A stretch of DNA of 64,000 nt from Alcanivorax sp. S6407 (GCF_023016115.1 NZ_JALKBH010000002.1:124001-188000), one strand, 5' to 3'. Numbered from the stretch's first letter, positions 37,611 through 47,231 are shown. The notes: generated by a model not told the origin, from the sequence alone. Numbers and translations are program-made.

Positions 37611-39143
37611 CTACCACCCTATTTCCCGGGTCCATTGTGCCCCGGCGGTCCACCGTTCGCGCTCTTCAAACGGGGTGACGATGGGCTCATCACTGGCGGA
37701 AAGGAGCCAGTGGAAGGTACCACCCAGCAGGGGGTGGCCAATGCATAATTCAGCCAGCGCCACGTCCTGCTCGGTGACCGATTGCAGGATCGGGTAGCCA
37801 TCCACGGGGGTGACTGCACGAATCACGCCATTCTGATTGAGTGTGGCCCGGCTGAGGGACAGGGCGACGGTAACATTATTACGAAAATATTGTTGTATGC
37901 CTCCGGTAACGGCGCGGGCATCGCCTTCCCAGGTGGTGGCCATGTTACGGCCGTGGTAGCGGAAGCCGCTCTGGTAGGTGGAGTGCTCATACATGGTGTT
38001 GTAACGGCGCTCACTGATCCAGCTACCGGCCACGGTTTCGGTGGCTTCCAGGAACCAGCGCTGGGAGCCCTTGCCAATGCCGGTGACCAGATCCAGCCCG
38101 GCCAGGGATGAAATCTTGGTCGGCAGGCCACCCGCTTCGTCTTCACCCATGAACTGGCCATAGATGCCCAGCGGGACATCCCCCGGCGACAGGGACAGGC
38201 GGAAATCCACCCCGGCAATCTGGTTGCTGGGGTCGTTGTCTTCATCGAAACCGGTACTTTCGCCGTTGTCCTTGCCGATGACCGCATCCCAGAAGGCGCC
38301 CAGATCCTGCGGACGCCCTTCTCCGCCCCATTGGGCCAGGCGGGACAGGCCGATCTGCAAGGAATCCAGGGGTTTGAACACGAAACGGGCGCCGAGCAGG
38401 CGGGCATCCGGGGTGGTGCGGTCGTGCTCCAGCTGGCCTGCGATCAGCTGCAGATCCCAGGGGCCGATCCAGCGCAGCCAGGGGCTTTCCGGGGCAGTGA
38501 GCAGATGGCGGGAGAGCCAGACGCCGGGCACCGGGCGGGCGTTATTGGACAGCGCCAACGAACTTTGCCAGCCGGGGCCCCACCAGCGATCGATGGCGCC
38601 CACGCCCAGCTGCCAGTTTCCCATGATCCCTGCGATATAGGAATCATCAAAACGAAGATGCTGATCATCACGCTCGCCATCGGCATAGGCCACGGCCAGA
38701 CGGCCGGACCAGTGCTGGCCTGTGGCATACAGGCCCAGCTGGCCGGAGAAGGTGTCTTCAGGTTGGGTGTCGAAGGCGGTGTAGATTGGCTCCTGGTTGG
38801 CCCCGCCCAGGGTCAGAGTAGCGCCAGCCCGGCTGCTGCGGGCAGCATCATGGGCAGCCTTGAGATATTGATAGTGGCTGCTGCTGCGGCAAGCTTGCGC
38901 CTGTGGATCGTCCAGCTGGCTCTGGGCGCGCCGCTCCGCTTTCATGACTGCGGCCCAGCTCATGGGCCAGGTCAGGGTCAGCCCGTTCAGGCAGCCCTGG
39001 GTTTGCAGGGTTTCGATATGATGTCGGGCGTTGAGATCGCCGGTGGGTACCCAGGGGGTGGCAGCATGCGCGCTGGACAGAACGACGGCCAAAAGGCTGA
39101 CGATCCAGTGGCTTGCGCGACGGGGTACTCTCACAAAGGACAT
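37611..39143 (-). CDS. wzi: Capsule assembly outer-membrane protein Wzi-like
   Basis: A 510-aa protein with an N-terminal signal peptide (HWIVSLLAVVLSSAHA, then mature ATPW) and a beta-barrel-rich remainder ending in aromatic W. The barrel contains the Wzi-family features GIMGNWQLGVGAIDRWWGPGWQSSLALSNNARPVPG (read in parts: GAIDRWWGPGW, LSNNARPVPG). Wzi proteins anchor or organise capsule at the cell surface. Start chosen at the ATG at 39143, right after AGGATAGG; the ATG at 39197 lies inside an inverted repeat and lacks a ribosome site. First gene of the wzi-wza-wzb-wzc set. Confidence 0.85.
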   Translation of the reverse strand: MSFVRVPRRASHWIVSLLAVVLSSAHAATPWVPTGDLNARHHIETLQTQGCLNGLTLTWPMSWAAVMKAERRAQSQLDDPQAQACRSSSHYQYLKAAHDAARSSRAGATLTLGGANQEPIYTAFDTQPEDTFSGQLGLYATGQHWSGRLAVAYADGERDDQHLRFDDSYIAGIMGNWQLGVGAIDRWWGPGWQSSLALSNNARPVPGVWLSRHLLTAPESPWLRWIGPWDLQLIAGQLEHDRTTPDARLLGARFVFKPLDSLQIGLSRLAQWGGEGRPQDLGAFWDAVIGKDNGESTGFDEDNDPSNQIAGVDFRLSLSPGDVPLGIYGQFMGEDEAGGLPTKISSLAGLDLVTGIGKGSQRWFLEATETVAGSWISERRYNTMYEHSTYQSGFRYHGRNMATTWEGDARAVTGGIQQYFRNNVTVALSLSRATLNQNGVIRAVTPVDGYPILQSVTEQDVALAELCIGHPLLGGTFHWLLSASDEPIVTPFEERERWTAGAQWTREIGW

Positions 39144-39190
39144 CCTATCCTGCTGTTGCGGTTCAAGGGGCGCATTATGGCGGCAAAGTT

Positions 39191-39208
39191 TTGTCATCTA
39201 TATGACAA
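39191..39208. promoter_or_regulatory. Perfect inverted repeat upstream of wzi
   Basis: TTGTCAT and ATGACAA flank a 4-base spacer, a perfect 7-bp dyad 48 bases upstream of the wzi start. It has the size of a dimeric regulator operator and lies where a promoter for the export genes would be. No convincing -35/-10 pair could be assigned, so regulation is inference. Confidence 0.4.
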
Positions 39209-39371
39209 GAAGCCGCATTTTACAGTTTGTTTACGGGAATGCGAACGGTTTACCGGAAATGCCTGAAACAAATTCAATAATGCCCAATGTCATCCACGGG
39301 TGAGGGATAAGCCGTTGAATTGTTGAGCGATTGGGCACTTAGCAGGCCCCCATCTTCAGGGTTTCTGCCTG

Positions 39372-39530
39372 TTACAGCTCATGAGTCAATGGTTGGCAAG
39401 GGACGACTTCAACACCCAACCGTTTAACTCCACTCTGCCAGGCCTGAACTTGATGACGGAAGATACAGCGTCTTTTTAGGCCGCAGCGAGCAAAGGCTTG
39501 AAACGTATTCCGAAACAGTTCCTTCTGATT
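39372..39530 (-). pseudogene. Orphan reading-frame fragment downstream of a GT2 gene
   Basis: A frame of about 52 codons ends at 39372-39374 and begins inside the end of the upstream GT2 gene without a start codon. The encoded text runs NQKELFRNTFQAFARCGLKR, then RHQVQAWQSGVKRLGVEV. It looks protein-like (basic and aromatic helices, no low complexity) but matches no family I recognise. It may be the 3' remnant of a lost glycan gene. The surrounding gap 39209-39528 also has an 8-bp inverted repeat (TGCCCAAT at 39281-39288, ATTGGGCA at 39330-39337). Confidence 0.3.
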
Positions 39531-40485
39531 ACCGTGATCCGAACAGCTTTTGCCTCAAAAAAAACACATATAGATCTATAACGCGATAAAACGTGGCAAA
39601 GTCCCCATATCGGAGCAGCGCACCAACAACAACCCGGTCAGGAAAAATGGCTTTTGCCGCCAGTGAGCGCCTGAACACTGAAACAATCAGCACACGCACC
39701 CTAAGGAGCCATATTTCATAACAGTCACTAATCAAACCGGGATTATCGTTCTTAATTTCAAACATTGATTGTAGTGCACAGAGAACCCCCTCGGCATTGC
39801 GAATGGTTTGCTCTGAGCTCATTATCGATCCAGCTCTCACCCGCCGATAAAAGAGCACCTCATCCAGGCAACATGACGCACTGCAAGCCGCCATCAAAGG
39901 AAAAATCATTTCTTCGTCTTCATGCAAAACCGGTTTGAATTTTAATCGGTTTTCTCCCCATAACATCCGGCGAGAGACATAAAGGCAGGCGCTTGATACC
40001 GCCCCACCCGATGCCAAAAGCTCACGATACAAATCAACGCCGGATTTGAAACAGCCGGTCACACCTCGATTATATTGTGGAGGCAAGAACTCTGACCGAG
40101 AAAGACCATCATAAAAGCTTTCTCCGGAAAACATAATAATGTCGGGCATTGACTCTGCGTTGGCGACCCGCGCCATCGTCTTGACAAAATCAATTGCCAA
40201 TATGTCGTCGGAATCAAAAAAATACACATACTCCGATGTGGCCGCCTCAACCCCGGTGTTGCGGGCCGGACCTAAACCTTGATTCTTCTTGTCTATCACC
40301 TTTACGACAGGGCTGGATTCATACTGTGCCACTATTTCTCTGGTCGCATCCGTACTCCCATCATTAACAACAATCAATTCATCTGGCAATACAGACTGTG
40401 AAAGCACAGACTCAATTGCTTCAGCAATATACTTCTCGACATTATATGCAGGCATAATTATCGAGATACTAAAAGAGGAATTCAT
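39529..40485 (-). CDS. Glycosyltransferase family 2
   Basis: GT-A enzyme of 318 aa with SIIMPAYNVEKYIAEAIESVL, LIVVNDGSTDATREIV and the DxD segment VYFFDSDDILAIDF. The C-terminal part (about 220-318) is helical and aromatic. Start set at the ATG at 40485 preceded by GGAA; a GTG four codons upstream is possible. It is separated by 25 bases from the next GT2 gene upstream, with both in the right-hand variable block. Probably adds a sugar of the repeat unit; donor unknown. Confidence 0.86.
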   Translation of the reverse strand: MNSSFSISIIMPAYNVEKYIAEAIESVLSQSVLPDELIVVNDGSTDATREIVAQYESSPVVKVIDKKNQGLGPARNTGVEAATSEYVYFFDSDDILAIDFVKTMARVANAESMPDIIMFSGESFYDGLSRSEFLPPQYNRGVTGCFKSGVDLYRELLASGGAVSSACLYVSRRMLWGENRLKFKPVLHEDEEMIFPLMAACSASCCLDEVLFYRRVRAGSIMSSEQTIRNAEGVLCALQSMFEIKNDNPGLISDCYEIWLLRVRVLIVSVFRRSLAAKAIFPDRVVVGALLRYGDFATFYRVIDLYVFFLRQKLFGSR

Positions 40486-40510
40486 TATTCGTTCCACATA
40501 CCCACAACGC

Positions 40511-41512
40511 TCATTTCAAGGTCAACTTTGATTTAACAGATCGCCAAAGCCTTAACCAAAGATACGATGAAACGGATCTTACAATCTCGCGCCACCCCAG
40601 CAAATCCATTAGAGGCGGCAAAGAGAGTTTCACGTGCTCCCCTGCAACCTCATCAGAAACCGGTAGATTTCCGTCAAGCCCGGCGGCGATAAAAAGTCTG
40701 GAATCAATAGACATTCGTGCCTGTGTGTATCTATCCTTCTGAGACCATACTCCACCCTCGTGATGGCGATAAACGGAATACAACCCACTACTGACATAAA
40801 CCGCACCGCCATACTGGCTCAGAAAGGCTGTTAAACAAATATCATTGGCAATGGGAGCATTGGGCGAATCAGCCCAAGGGCAACCATAATTCCTGAACAT
40901 TCGTGTTAGCGTTGGCACAAATGGAGCCAAAGACAATTCCGCCTGAGAGAGCTCTGATTTGGCACAGGGGTTCATCATGCTCCTAAACTCCCCATTCTCA
41001 CTCACACGAATTGCATTATGAAAACAGATTACGACATCCGGCCGCTCACGAAGCAAATCAGCCTGCAGCTGGAGTTTTTTGGATGAAATCCAGTAATCAT
41101 CTCCCTCACACAATGCAATGAAATCGCCTTTCGCTGCAGGCAAAGAAAACCTTAATGGGCGCTTACCTTGAGAAAATTGGTTAACCTGCTGAAATATGGG
41201 CTTAACAATATCAGGAAAATTGCGCTGATATTCCTTGATGATTTCTACTGACCGATCCGTTGACGCATCATCATGGACGATAATTTCAAAAGGGAAATCC
41301 GTCTCTTGCATCAAGATCCCATCAAGAGCATTCCGTATAAAACCTTCGTGGTTATAACAATGACATATTATGGAAACCAATGGTGTTGTGTGGTCGCCAT
41401 TCCAGCTCCGCATCACATATTCTTGCTTTCTTGCCTCCTCAGGAACCGGAACAGATTGACCTGGTGAAAATTCCTGAGGATCAAAATACAGACCTGCTGC
41501 AATTAGAGACAT
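40511..41512 (-). CDS. Glycosyltransferase family 2
   Basis: A 333-aa GT2 protein with a 40-residue N-terminal extension before the catalytic domain PLVSIICHCYNHEGFIRNAL. The acidic motif is IIVHDDASTDRSVEII, and ALCEGDDYWISSKKLQLQ is the DxD/DDYW segment typical of capsule glycosyltransferases. The ATG at 41512 is chosen because GGGAG lies 8 bases upstream; the open frame begins with GTG at 41572. The end is close to the next GT2 gene. Donor unknown. The gap 41513-41772 has no recognisable gene. Confidence 0.84.
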   Translation of the reverse strand: MSLIAAGLYFDPQEFSPGQSVPVPEEARKQEYVMRSWNGDHTTPLVSIICHCYNHEGFIRNALDGILMQETDFPFEIIVHDDASTDRSVEIIKEYQRNFPDIVKPIFQQVNQFSQGKRPLRFSLPAAKGDFIALCEGDDYWISSKKLQLQADLLRERPDVVICFHNAIRVSENGEFRSMMNPCAKSELSQAELSLAPFVPTLTRMFRNYGCPWADSPNAPIANDICLTAFLSQYGGAVYVSSGLYSVYRHHEGGVWSQKDRYTQARMSIDSRLFIAAGLDGNLPVSDEVAGEHVKLSLPPLMDLLGWREIVRSVSSYLWLRLWRSVKSKLTLK

Positions 41513-41772
41513 GTCAACATCTCCCATATCAGGCACGCCCCCGCTTAATTTGGGTGATGCAAGCTTTAACACGCCTCGAAACCATGGACAGCCCTCAACC
41601 TTATTTCGAATTACCCATATGCAGTATTAGCTTTTTCATTATCTTTTTGGAACCTTGCCGCTTTTACAAAGGACACAAACCTCTACCTAACCGCACCAGG
41701 TATGACACTATAGAGACCGAACAATGCTTAGCCCCCGAAAACACTATTAAAAACTGAATCCATGGTGCCACA

Positions 41773-42801
41773 TCAACTATAGTCGCCAACCAAATCCGAT
41801 TTAATCCTCAAATGCGCTTCGCGAGCTTCCTGTTCTGAATACTCACTGATTCTCCATATATTGTTGTTAGAGAATGAGATCTCACCTTGATAACAAAGGT
41901 CACCATTCAAACCAAAATCGGACTCCGGAAGCTTTTTCAGAATATCCTGGAAATATGATTCCGGATTATTGCAGAAATCCTCGTACTGAATGGTCAGCTT
42001 TTTGTGACTCGGCAACCCAGAGACTCCAGAATCTACGGCATGATCAATGGCTGCGATCTGCCCAGCCACGGATTCCAGAGGACTCAGGTCTTTCAGTTTA
42101 GGGTACTCTTTAATCTTGAAGGAATACCAGGTGTTGATGTCACCATATTGGCGTTTTCTTGCTTCTAATGCGGACTGGATATTAAAAACGGGATCACGGC
42201 GAATCCTTATAAACAAGGCCTTGTCGAACTGTTTAGCCAGATCAGGGATATTCTGATTCATGATCATTGCTTTCATGGCAAATGGCTTTCCAAAAATATT
42301 TGCCAATGCGTTTAACTCATCTCTCAATCCAGGCAAATTGCCTTTCTCTTGCAACTCTGTGCTAGGCAGGTAATCAAGATCTCCGAAAGGCAAGAATCGG
42401 CGCCAGAAATACCAGAACTCATTTGGCGCCAGAGCCCCCTTGGTTTTTCCATTTTCCGAACTAAAACTGATGCCAGAATTAAAATCCAGAATTTCGTCAC
42501 GGAAGTTATAAAGGGGATCGGTCAATAATTGTTGTATCCTTGCACCTACTAGCGGCGCACCATAAAAACGGGAAAGCATATTCGTTGGATAGGCGACCAG
42601 ACCCGTTTGGGCGAGCCATTGAGTGAACAAAGTAGTACCAGAACGGAGCGGTCCGACCACGAATATTTTTGAGAATTTCTCGGTATTATCAACCAAGTAG
42701 CGCTGATTAGCCTCAACCAGGTTGCCATTCAATTCGGTTAGCAGATTCTCCAGACTAGAGACTCGCGAAAACTGTTTAGTCCGCCTTGCTTGCTCATCCA
42801 T
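41773..42801 (-). CDS. Sulfotransferase (Sulfotransfer_3-like)
   Basis: A 342-aa protein with the PAPS 5'-phosphosulfate loop IFVVGPLRSGTTLFTQWLAQ (about 50-69), and a 3'-phosphate-type segment KALFIRIRRDPVFNIQSALEARK (read as LFIRIRRDPVFN). The PLRSGTTL wording is that of the Sulfotransfer_3 group, which in bacteria modifies diverse small molecules and glycans. It has no export signal. Third sulfotransferase of the locus, in the right block with WbqC and the VioA-like aminotransferase. Acceptor unknown; a PAPS-independent relative cannot be excluded. Confidence 0.8.
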   Translation of the reverse strand: MDEQARRTKQFSRVSSLENLLTELNGNLVEANQRYLVDNTEKFSKIFVVGPLRSGTTLFTQWLAQTGLVAYPTNMLSRFYGAPLVGARIQQLLTDPLYNFRDEILDFNSGISFSSENGKTKGALAPNEFWYFWRRFLPFGDLDYLPSTELQEKGNLPGLRDELNALANIFGKPFAMKAMIMNQNIPDLAKQFDKALFIRIRRDPVFNIQSALEARKRQYGDINTWYSFKIKEYPKLKDLSPLESVAGQIAAIDHAVDSGVSGLPSHKKLTIQYEDFCNNPESYFQDILKKLPESDFGLNGDLCYQGEISFSNNNIWRISEYSEQEAREAHLRIKSDLVGDYS

Positions 42802-42848
42802 GTTACTACCAATTAATTATTGACAATAATCCGCATTCATTTTGGTGA

Positions 42849-43538
42849 TTACGACAAACTATAACGCCCAAGGAGCTCCAATACTTCTTCTTTTGAGCAG
42901 CTCATCAGAACATCAATCATTGAAAGATTAGGAATAAAACCATGGTGGCACTGGGTGTATTCAACAGCCATTGAGTCAATGAATTTTAAATCCACCCCTT
43001 TGTTGGCAAACTCACGCTTGGAATATAGCTTTCGCCCACCTGATGCGTTGATATAACAGTCAGCGCCAAATTTGTGGCATAACGAAAGAAGCCGACCAAC
43101 AGGCTGAGAAGTTCGCTCATACTCTAAATCGCTTGTCTTTCTGAATTCTTTGTCTAAACCAAGATAAGAAAATATTTCTTCATAGCTCTTTTTACATACT
43201 GAAGCTATTGATCGATCCTCAAATTCCATTACACCACGAATTATTGGAAAAACATCGTCAAAATAGGGGGCCTTGGAATAGCTCTGCTCTACTGTTCTTA
43301 TCACCTTCACAACATTATCAGAGAACGCAAGATCAGATATCAACTTGTTCGAGGACCCCCCTGGCACTGGCACCGTAAATCTTGTCACCCCACTGGCTGA
43401 CAGTATGTTATTTCTATTTATGTACCCTTGCTTTATATAGGCAACATCATCATAAATCAGAAAAAGGTCAGAAGCACAAATGAGCTGAAAATAGCCAATA
43501 TAGGGAAAAAGGTAGGGCTGCATGACCGCCAACTTCAT
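42849..43538 (-). CDS. WbqC-family protein
   Basis: A 229-aa cytoplasmic protein with the family start KLAVMQPYLFPYIGYFQL, the YDDVAYIKQGYINRN segment, FTVPVPGGSS, and CYINASGGRKLYSKREF. WbqC proteins are common in O-antigen and capsule loci beside DegT-family sugar aminotransferases; their biochemical role is not established to my knowledge. Here the ATG overlaps the stop of the VioA-like aminotransferase by one base (TAATG). This suggests that it acts on or with the amino sugar made by that enzyme, for instance in N-modification. Confidence 0.85.
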   Translation of the reverse strand: MKLAVMQPYLFPYIGYFQLICASDLFLIYDDVAYIKQGYINRNNILSASGVTRFTVPVPGGSSNKLISDLAFSDNVVKVIRTVEQSYSKAPYFDDVFPIIRGVMEFEDRSIASVCKKSYEEIFSYLGLDKEFRKTSDLEYERTSQPVGRLLSLCHKFGADCYINASGGRKLYSKREFANKGVDLKFIDSMAVEYTQCHHGFIPNLSMIDVLMSCSKEEVLELLGRYSLS

Positions 43539-44635
43539 TATTGAAGCTCACATTTTATAAGATCAATAATTCGTTTCTGCTCGCCAGGTCCCAGTTGCGA
43601 ATAAATTGGCAGGCAAACCACCCTGCTGGCTATGTTGTTTGCTACAGGACAGCTTGCCCTTCCACCGAAGAAATCGACCAATTCAAGTGATGGGTAGAAA
43701 TACCGTCTTACCAACACCCCATTCTCTCTAAGTTTTTCAGACAAACTTACAACCTTCTCCTCTGTTTCCAACACCACTGGGAAATAGGCATAGTTGTATA
43801 CCAGTTTGTCTTTTATTTTCTGAAGCTGCACAGCCGAACCTAATTTGCTTTCGTACTGATACCAAATTTTCGCACGAGCCTTCAGGTTCTCTTCCATTTC
43901 GTCTAATACACACAACCCCATTGCGGCCTGGAGCTCATTCATCTTTGCATTGATGCCAAGCGCTTCAATTGTTTCCGGCCCTGTTATACCGAAATTAATC
44001 ATCTTCTTCGCGCGTTCAAGGTCTTCTTTTCGCTTGAATACGATTGCCCCACCCTCACCCGTGTGGAATAGCTTGGTAGCATGGAAGCTGAGTGTGGCGG
44101 CATCACCATATTTAAGTATGCTTTCGCCCTCGTATTTCACTCCGAAGGCGTGAGAAGCATCATAGATCACCTTCAGGTTATTATTTTCTGCAACACGGCC
44201 AATAGCATCCACATCACAGCCGTTTCCAAAAACATGGACGGGCACAATTGCTTTTGTTTTTGGTGTTATGAATCTTTCAATTTTTTCCGGATCGATGCAC
44301 CAGGTGTCAGGATCGATGTCAGAAAATACAGGATCGACACCATCCCATTTTAATGAACTCGCTGTTGCGACAAAGGTAAACGGCGTGGTAATTGCTTCCT
44401 GTTGGCCACTACCCTCATGGCCAGAAATACCTAAGGCACGATAGGCAATCTGCAAGGCCAGAGTTCCATTCGCCACCAAAAGCAGGTTCTCGACTCCAAG
44501 GTATTCTTCCAGTCGCAATGTCAACTTTTGGACCAATTGTCCTTTGTTGGTCAGCCATTCGCGCTCATATATCCCGTCAAGATACTTATTCAGCTTTTCT
44601 CTGTCTGGAAAATAGGGCTTGGTTACCGGAATCAT
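43538..44635 (-). CDS. DegT/DnrJ/EryC1 sugar aminotransferase (VioA-like)
   Basis: PLP-dependent aminotransferase, 365 aa. The N-terminus IPVTKPYFPDREKLNKYLDGI with EREWLTNKGQLVQKLT closely follows the VioA group, which makes dTDP-4-amino-4,6-dideoxyglucose from dTDP-4-keto-6-deoxyglucose. LLLVANGTLALQIAYRALG, VIYDASHAFGVKYEG and the lysine block LSFHATKLFHTGEGGAIVFKRK are the PLP-site motifs. Start taken at the ATG at 44635; 20 upstream codons are open. As rmlAB are in the locus, a dTDP-Qui4N-type sugar is plausible beside Fuc3NAc. Substrate specificity is inferred from N-terminal resemblance only. Confidence 0.8.
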   Translation of the reverse strand: MIPVTKPYFPDREKLNKYLDGIYEREWLTNKGQLVQKLTLRLEEYLGVENLLLVANGTLALQIAYRALGISGHEGSGQQEAITTPFTFVATASSLKWDGVDPVFSDIDPDTWCIDPEKIERFITPKTKAIVPVHVFGNGCDVDAIGRVAENNNLKVIYDASHAFGVKYEGESILKYGDAATLSFHATKLFHTGEGGAIVFKRKEDLERAKKMINFGITGPETIEALGINAKMNELQAAMGLCVLDEMEENLKARAKIWYQYESKLGSAVQLQKIKDKLVYNYAYFPVVLETEEKVVSLSEKLRENGVLVRRYFYPSLELVDFFGGRASCPVANNIASRVVCLPIYSQLGPGEQKRIIDLIKCELQ

Positions 44636-44855
44636 ATTCAAGGGTCCACTTCCATTTTTATTGTGGATTTCATTGCACGCACGCACCCGCTCCACTGCAA
44701 TAAAGTCACATTCTGGTCAAGATTTCATCAACACCACATTCTTCAATTTCAGCACAGCAAACAAGACTCTCGGAGGCTGCTTTTTTACCAATGCCACATC
44801 TGACAACTTTCTGAACAAAATCCATGCCCAGATATGCAATACCCTTAAAAACATA

Positions 44856-45824
44856 CTAACCCCATACATCCCTGATTACAGACTTAATCCCCGAATGAGC
44901 AGCATACTTTCCATTAACCCAGAATTTAAATACAGCCCGCAGCCTTTGAACAAGCTTCTGCTCGCGAATTGCAACACGCTCCTCCAAATTGCGCACCTCA
45001 TCAGTTTTATATTGCAAGAACAACTCTAGATCGCGATTCTGGGAGGATGTTAATGAGACGATTCTGTTCACGCCGAGAAGAAAAGCTTTTTTCTGCTCAA
45101 GACTAAGCCTCTCACTACGCTTCCTTAGCGGATCGAGGAAGCGCCATATCAAGAGTTCTCTAAAATCTATTTTTTCGATGATTGGGGCGTTGCCAATAAC
45201 CAATTTTGAAACATTATTCTCATGGCGCCTGTAGTATTGAAGAGCCGTATCTACGACCATTTTTGAAGACATTCCATCAGCCAGTTTTACCAGCCAATGA
45301 TCGTGAGAATGGTATTCTTCCGGTATAGGAAGTGCCAACTCCAAAAACTCCCGCTTTATCAAGCAACAACAACCCATAACAAAGTCATCTAAATTCATAC
45401 CTCCTGATCTGAATTGATCAAGCCTCGTGACCTCAAGCGGGTTTAGATGGGCATCTGTCAATACGGCATCGTTCATCAACAACAGCTTATCCGGGTTTTT
45501 TTCGGCCAGCGAAACCATTCTTTCTATTTTTTCCGGGAACCACACGTCATCCTGGTCACTTAAGAAAACAATGTCTCCCGTTGTTCGAATAAGAGCCTCA
45601 TTGAAATTTCCACAATAACCATGGTTTTTTTTGTTTTTGTGAAAGACAACCTTGAATGGCGCCCTGGAAGAAAACTCATTCACGATCTCTTCCGTTATAT
45701 CATTCGAACAATCGTCAGTAATAATCAGCTCATCGGGTAGCCGTGTTTGCGTCAAAAAACTCTCAAGCTGTTCCCTGATGTACTTTTCACCATTATATGA
45801 CGCCATTGCGATAGAAATTTTCAT
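44856..45824 (-). CDS. Glycosyltransferase family 2 (rhamnosyltransferase-like)
   Basis: GT-A enzyme of 322 aa. The N-terminus SIAMASYNGEKYIREQLESFL, LIITDDCSNDITEEIV and the strong FLSDQDDVWFPEKIERM motif are those of the rhamnosyltransferase-like capsule GT2 group, though the actual donor may be any sugar. VMGCCCLIKREFLELALP and SHDHWLVKLADG follow. It is the first clear gene of the long leftward transcription unit, so promoter elements are expected upstream (45.83-46.1 kb). The 160-base gap to the aminotransferase has no gene. Confidence 0.87.
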   Translation of the reverse strand: MKISIAMASYNGEKYIREQLESFLTQTRLPDELIITDDCSNDITEEIVNEFSSRAPFKVVFHKNKKNHGYCGNFNEALIRTTGDIVFLSDQDDVWFPEKIERMVSLAEKNPDKLLLMNDAVLTDAHLNPLEVTRLDQFRSGGMNLDDFVMGCCCLIKREFLELALPIPEEYHSHDHWLVKLADGMSSKMVVDTALQYYRRHENNVSKLVIGNAPIIEKIDFRELLIWRFLDPLRKRSERLSLEQKKAFLLGVNRIVSLTSSQNRDLELFLQYKTDEVRNLEERVAIREQKLVQRLRAVFKFWVNGKYAAHSGIKSVIRDVWG

Positions 45825-45830
45825 AATGAT

Positions 45831-45962
45831 TTACTGTGCCGGGCTTGGCATCAGGCTGATTACAGGTGGCAGAGGGCCATGCATCGACTGAACTAAATGC
45901 CCTTCTGCAATTCGGTAAACTCGCGCACCGCCGGCGACAAAAGCTCTCTTACCATAGTTCAT
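45831..45962 (-). CDS. Possible 43-codon leader ORF upstream of the glycan locus
   Basis: An ATG-initiated frame (MNYGKRAFVAGGARVYRIAE...) ends with TAA six bases before the start of the first glycosyltransferase gene. The peptide has no recognised domain and its ribosome site is weak (GATG upstream). It could be a leader peptide, a gene remnant or chance. The rest of the gap up to 46109 is AT-rich and could hold the promoter of the locus, but I could not assign boxes with confidence. Confidence 0.25.
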   Translation of the reverse strand: MNYGKRAFVAGGARVYRIAEGHLVQSMHGPLPPVISLMPSPAQ

Positions 45963-46109
45963 TTTTTCATCGCCACTAAATCTAATATGACCAACGGTAT
46001 CCGTGAGCACCTAATCCACTCTTACATGCTAACCCATTGAAAGAAAAGAAAGGATTTGCCTAACTGCGGATTTCGAGCGACGAATAGCACCACGCGATAT
46101 TTTGATTGG

Positions 46110-47231
46110 CTAAAATCGCTCCCCAAGCTGGATAAAGAATACGCTGTCGCCTTCATCCGTAAAGGCCACATCCACGCCCAGATGCAGGGGCTTTTCGGCA
46201 GTAGTTTGCCAGTGGATGCCGGTGCCGACGCTCCAGGCGTTTTCGCCATCCAGGATCTGTTCCCGGTCATCGCTGATCCAGCCGGTATCGTAGAAGGCTT
46301 TCAGGGCCCAGCGCGGGCGGAACTTGTAGCGCCCTTCCAGGCGGGTGGTGAGGGCCACGTCATCCATATAGCGGCCATGGTTGTAGCCGCGCACCTGCAT
46401 GGCGGAGCGGGCGAAGAACGGGGCGCCGCCGGTGGTGTGTTCCCAGGCGGCATTCGCGGCCAGCACTACCTTGTCCGTGAGGGAAGCGTAATAGCTGTAG
46501 TTGATATTGCTCTTGCCGTAGTCGAAATCACTGCCGAAGGTGTCGCCGTAGTCGTACCAGGAGGCAGTGAACATGACGCCACTGGTGGGGTAATAGTTGC
46601 TGTCACGGCTGTCGTAGGTGAGCACTACACCACCGGCGCCCATGGCGATGTCCTTTTCCAGCCCCGGCAGGAAGGGCAGTATCTGGCTCAGCTCCATTTC
46701 CACATCGCCGCGGGAATACACCACGGCCGGCCCGGCGAACCAGTGATCAGTTCCCGGCAGACGGAATTGGGTGCGCACCATGCCCAGCGACATGTCCAGG
46801 GAGTAGTCCAGCGGGTTGTCTGCAAACAGGCCCTCCCCGCCAAACCCGAAGTACTCCAGGTTGAGGGAGCCGGCACCTGCGGCGGCCATGATGCGCAGGC
46901 GATCATCAAACAGGTAGTTCTGGTGGAAGACCCCGGCCACCCAGCTGTCGGAGCTGGTGTACATGCCACCGACACCACTGGTGGGGTTGGGGCCCACGTG
47001 GTCCTCGCTTACCGGGTGCAGGTAAAGCGCCGCCAGCTGCAGGCCGGAGCCCAGGGTAGGGTTGGACATGGGAATCGGCACCACCACCAGGTTGCCACGG
47101 GTAATGGGCTGGGCGTCCGCGCCCTTTTCAATGCTCGCCATGAACTCGTCGGTTTCGGTTGCCACCGCAGCCATTGCCGGGCCGCCCAGCAGCAGGCCTG
47201 TCGTGATCCCGATCCATCGTGCCTGTTTCAC
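46110..47231 (-). CDS. POTRA-less BamA/Omp85-like outer-membrane barrel
   Basis: A 373-aa outer-membrane protein with a signal peptide (about 1-21, ending GGPAMA) followed almost directly by a 16-strand-type bacterial surface antigen (D15) domain. The family VRGY motif appears as QVRGYNHGRYMDD, and the last residue is Phe after GER, the usual barrel end. There is no space for POTRA domains (about 300 residues shorter than BamA). Such short Omp85 relatives are common, but their roles (lipid, peptide or phospholipase-linked) are not generally known. It lies at the border of the polysaccharide locus and points the same way, but nothing shows that it is part of it. Confidence 0.8.
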   Translation of the reverse strand: MKQARWIGITTGLLLGGPAMAAVATETDEFMASIEKGADAQPITRGNLVVVPIPMSNPTLGSGLQLAALYLHPVSEDHVGPNPTSGVGGMYTSSDSWVAGVFHQNYLFDDRLRIMAAAGAGSLNLEYFGFGGEGLFADNPLDYSLDMSLGMVRTQFRLPGTDHWFAGPAVVYSRGDVEMELSQILPFLPGLEKDIAMGAGGVVLTYDSRDSNYYPTSGVMFTASWYDYGDTFGSDFDYGKSNINYSYYASLTDKVVLAANAAWEHTTGGAPFFARSAMQVRGYNHGRYMDDVALTTRLEGRYKFRPRWALKAFYDTGWISDDREQILDGENAWSVGTGIHWQTTAEKPLHLGVDVAFTDEGDSVFFIQLGERF

